NCBI RefSeq assembly: GCF_963576615.1
Contig: NC_088708.1
Coordinates: 52,439,196-52,503,195 of the forward strand
Source of the DNA: Watersipora subatra
Lineage: Eukaryota; Bryozoa; Gymnolaemata; Cheilostomatida; Watersiporidae
DNA length: 64,000 bases
Direction of reading: 5' to 3'
Shown here in pieces: positions 62,517 to 64,000 of this stretch (positions within the stretch are counted from its first letter, which is position 1; each line of letters opens with the position of its first letter). Both the position numbers and the translations under genes were made by a program. The notes under the pieces were generated by a model. It did no database searches and had not been told where the DNA came from. It saw only the letters and a program-made list of their open reading frames with translations.

Positions 62517-63960
62517 AACTGTCCGCAGTGATGAACAATAGTGCATATCATACTTATTACACCTGCCAATCTTTAACGCCGATTGAATAAATACTCGCGC
62601 TTCAGCTGGCATGCTCAAACAACCATCTTGAATATGCTAGTATAGAGCAGGGAGATTATAAAGTGACATAGATCTAACTCAGAAAGTACTGACAATCGAC
62701 GACATGTAAAAACAAAGGGATGCAATTTGATAGCCCCTGCAAGCGTTTATTGTAGCTTGCATTATTACATCAAATACTACCTAACAAGAGTTTGAGGATT
62801 TTGTCAATAATGATGACAGATCAACATAAGTCGTAATGAGAAAAGCCAAGACAGATAAATGCAAGTCGATCGGGCCGAATCTGTTTCACCAGATACATGT
62901 AATTATGATTACACCTAATGCAAGCTACTATTAAAATGCTTGTGCACATAACTGATAGGACTACCAGTAATTTTATTTAAAGTGTTAACCTTTTCAGTCC
63001 TGATCCCTACTATTTCGGGAGAAGTTGTGTTCACTTTGGCCTGAGACCAACTATTTCGGGACACATTCTGAGTAACTTTATTTATACTCCTTTTATGTAG
63101 ATCGTTTTTTGGAGCTTTATTTTGAAATGTAAGAGCCTGCTGTTTATTTTGATACCAGAATTGTGGTTGGATAAAAACATTTTACCAGGCCAATCCCGTG
63201 TTAAATTTCCACTTCTTCAACTCTGGAGGTCGCTACTTTGAATACATTTACCGAAAGTCGCTGCTAGATTTCTGAGTCCATCTAACGTAATTATAAGTTC
63301 CAATGAACAATTCAACAGTGAAAACGATTCACAACAGAATGATAAATTATTAGCAGCATAAGGTAAGTTTTAAATGTACTACAGCAGAATTATTGAATCA
63401 ATATATTTTTTATTTCGATTTTTTTTCTAGCTGATAAAACTTTTCATAGTTTTAGTAGATACAAATGACATAGTAAATGCATTTACTTTTAGATATTGTT
63501 GTGCAAGAAATTTGGAAGCCAGAAAATTATGCCGTTTTTATATAATAATTTTTATCGTTATGCTGTTACTTGTAGGTGAGGCTGGAAACGTAAGTGATGA
63601 TTATTTTACTAGTGGCAATGATGATATGCCCAAAGCATCCACACTTGTCAGTGATTACCAGCAACGAAAAGTTATAGTTTAAAAACATTAATTTTATACC
63701 TTTTATGATAAACTTTCTTTTTATACTTATTTTGATACACATTCTTTTTACTCATTTTCGTGCTTTTTTAGATGATATCAGTTTTGTACTCAAGTTGCTT
63801 GCATATTGTGTGTCTTATTATCATAATAGCAAAAATATTTTGTTTGGAGTCATTAGAATGTAAATGTTGTCTTTATAGAATGTAATTATGATATAAAGAC
63901 ATAATAAATCAATAAATCATCTTTGTTGATTTATTGATTTATTATTTATTGATTTATTGA
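62517..63960. other. Right-edge intergenic region
   Basis: No gene is recognised. CTATTTCGGGA-like words occur twice (about 63010-63060) just after a TTAA at 62985. Acidic-looking short frames near 63295 and 63590 are too short to assign. Confidence 0.35.
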
Positions 63961-63961
63961 T

Positions 63962-63996
63962 TTCCGATCCATAGTTCAAAGAACTATGGATCGGAA
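63962..63996. repeat. Perfect hairpin, 16-bp arms, at window edge
   Basis: TTCCGATCCATAGTTC, loop AAA, then the exact complement GAACTATGGATCGGAA. It follows a run of GATTTATT repeats (63905-63960). Confidence 0.9.
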
Positions 63997-64000
63997 GCTC

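Overview
The window is AT-rich eukaryotic DNA. Its genes have GT-AG introns, there are poly(A) signals, and the spaces hold metazoan-type transposons, tRNA-derived SINEs and many minisatellites. The Nit and Fhit domains sit in one gene, an arrangement known from flies and nematodes, which points to a protostome invertebrate. A spiralian such as a bryozoan is my low-confidence guess. I see no bacterial operon, CRISPR array, rRNA gene or intact tRNA gene.

Five genes can be reconstructed, four of them by joining exons whose phases agree. (1) 4111-5433 (+): intronless cytochrome b5-fused front-end lipid desaturase. (2) 31724-17693 (-): MRPL45, mitochondrial large-ribosomal-subunit protein, 7 coding exons, about 320 aa. 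(3) 38738-44492 (+): ACTR5/ARP5, actin-related subunit of the INO80 chromatin remodeller, about 548 aa, including a predicted 8-nt microexon. (4) 53950-44930 (-): NitFhit, deaminated-glutathione amidase fused to a HIT dinucleotide hydrolase, 10 exons, about 473 aa. (5) 61417-58243 (-): NEK4-type NIMA-related kinase, 3 exons, about 610 aa. ARP5 and NitFhit converge tail to tail, and the only exact AATAAA I found for ARP5 lies inside the last NitFhit exon on the opposite strand. The five genes share no pathway; they look like independent neighbours.

Layout: 1-2.7 kb no gene; 2.8-3.55 kb a 725-bp fold-back element; 4.1-5.4 kb desaturase; 5.4-15.1 kb no recognisable gene; 15.1-16.85 kb a 5'-truncated LINE ending in a roughly 600-bp (CA)n tract; 17.7-31.7 kb MRPL45, whose introns hold a fold-back element, a Tigger/pogo-type transposon, a related MITE and two minisatellites; 32.9-37.4 kb decayed LINE fragments on either side of an unusual 2.5-kb element with mirrored arrays of GGCGACA; 38.7-44.5 kb ARP5; 44.9-54.0 kb NitFhit, with a SINE and several tandem arrays in its introns; 54.0-56.3 kb a 27-bp minisatellite; 58.2-61.4 kb NEK4; 61.4-64 kb no recognisable gene.

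The most unusual structures are a 44-bp minisatellite in NitFhit whose unit carries an exon end and its 5' splice site, and the GGCGACA-array element. Family calls come from reading translated motifs by eye. No database search was possible.
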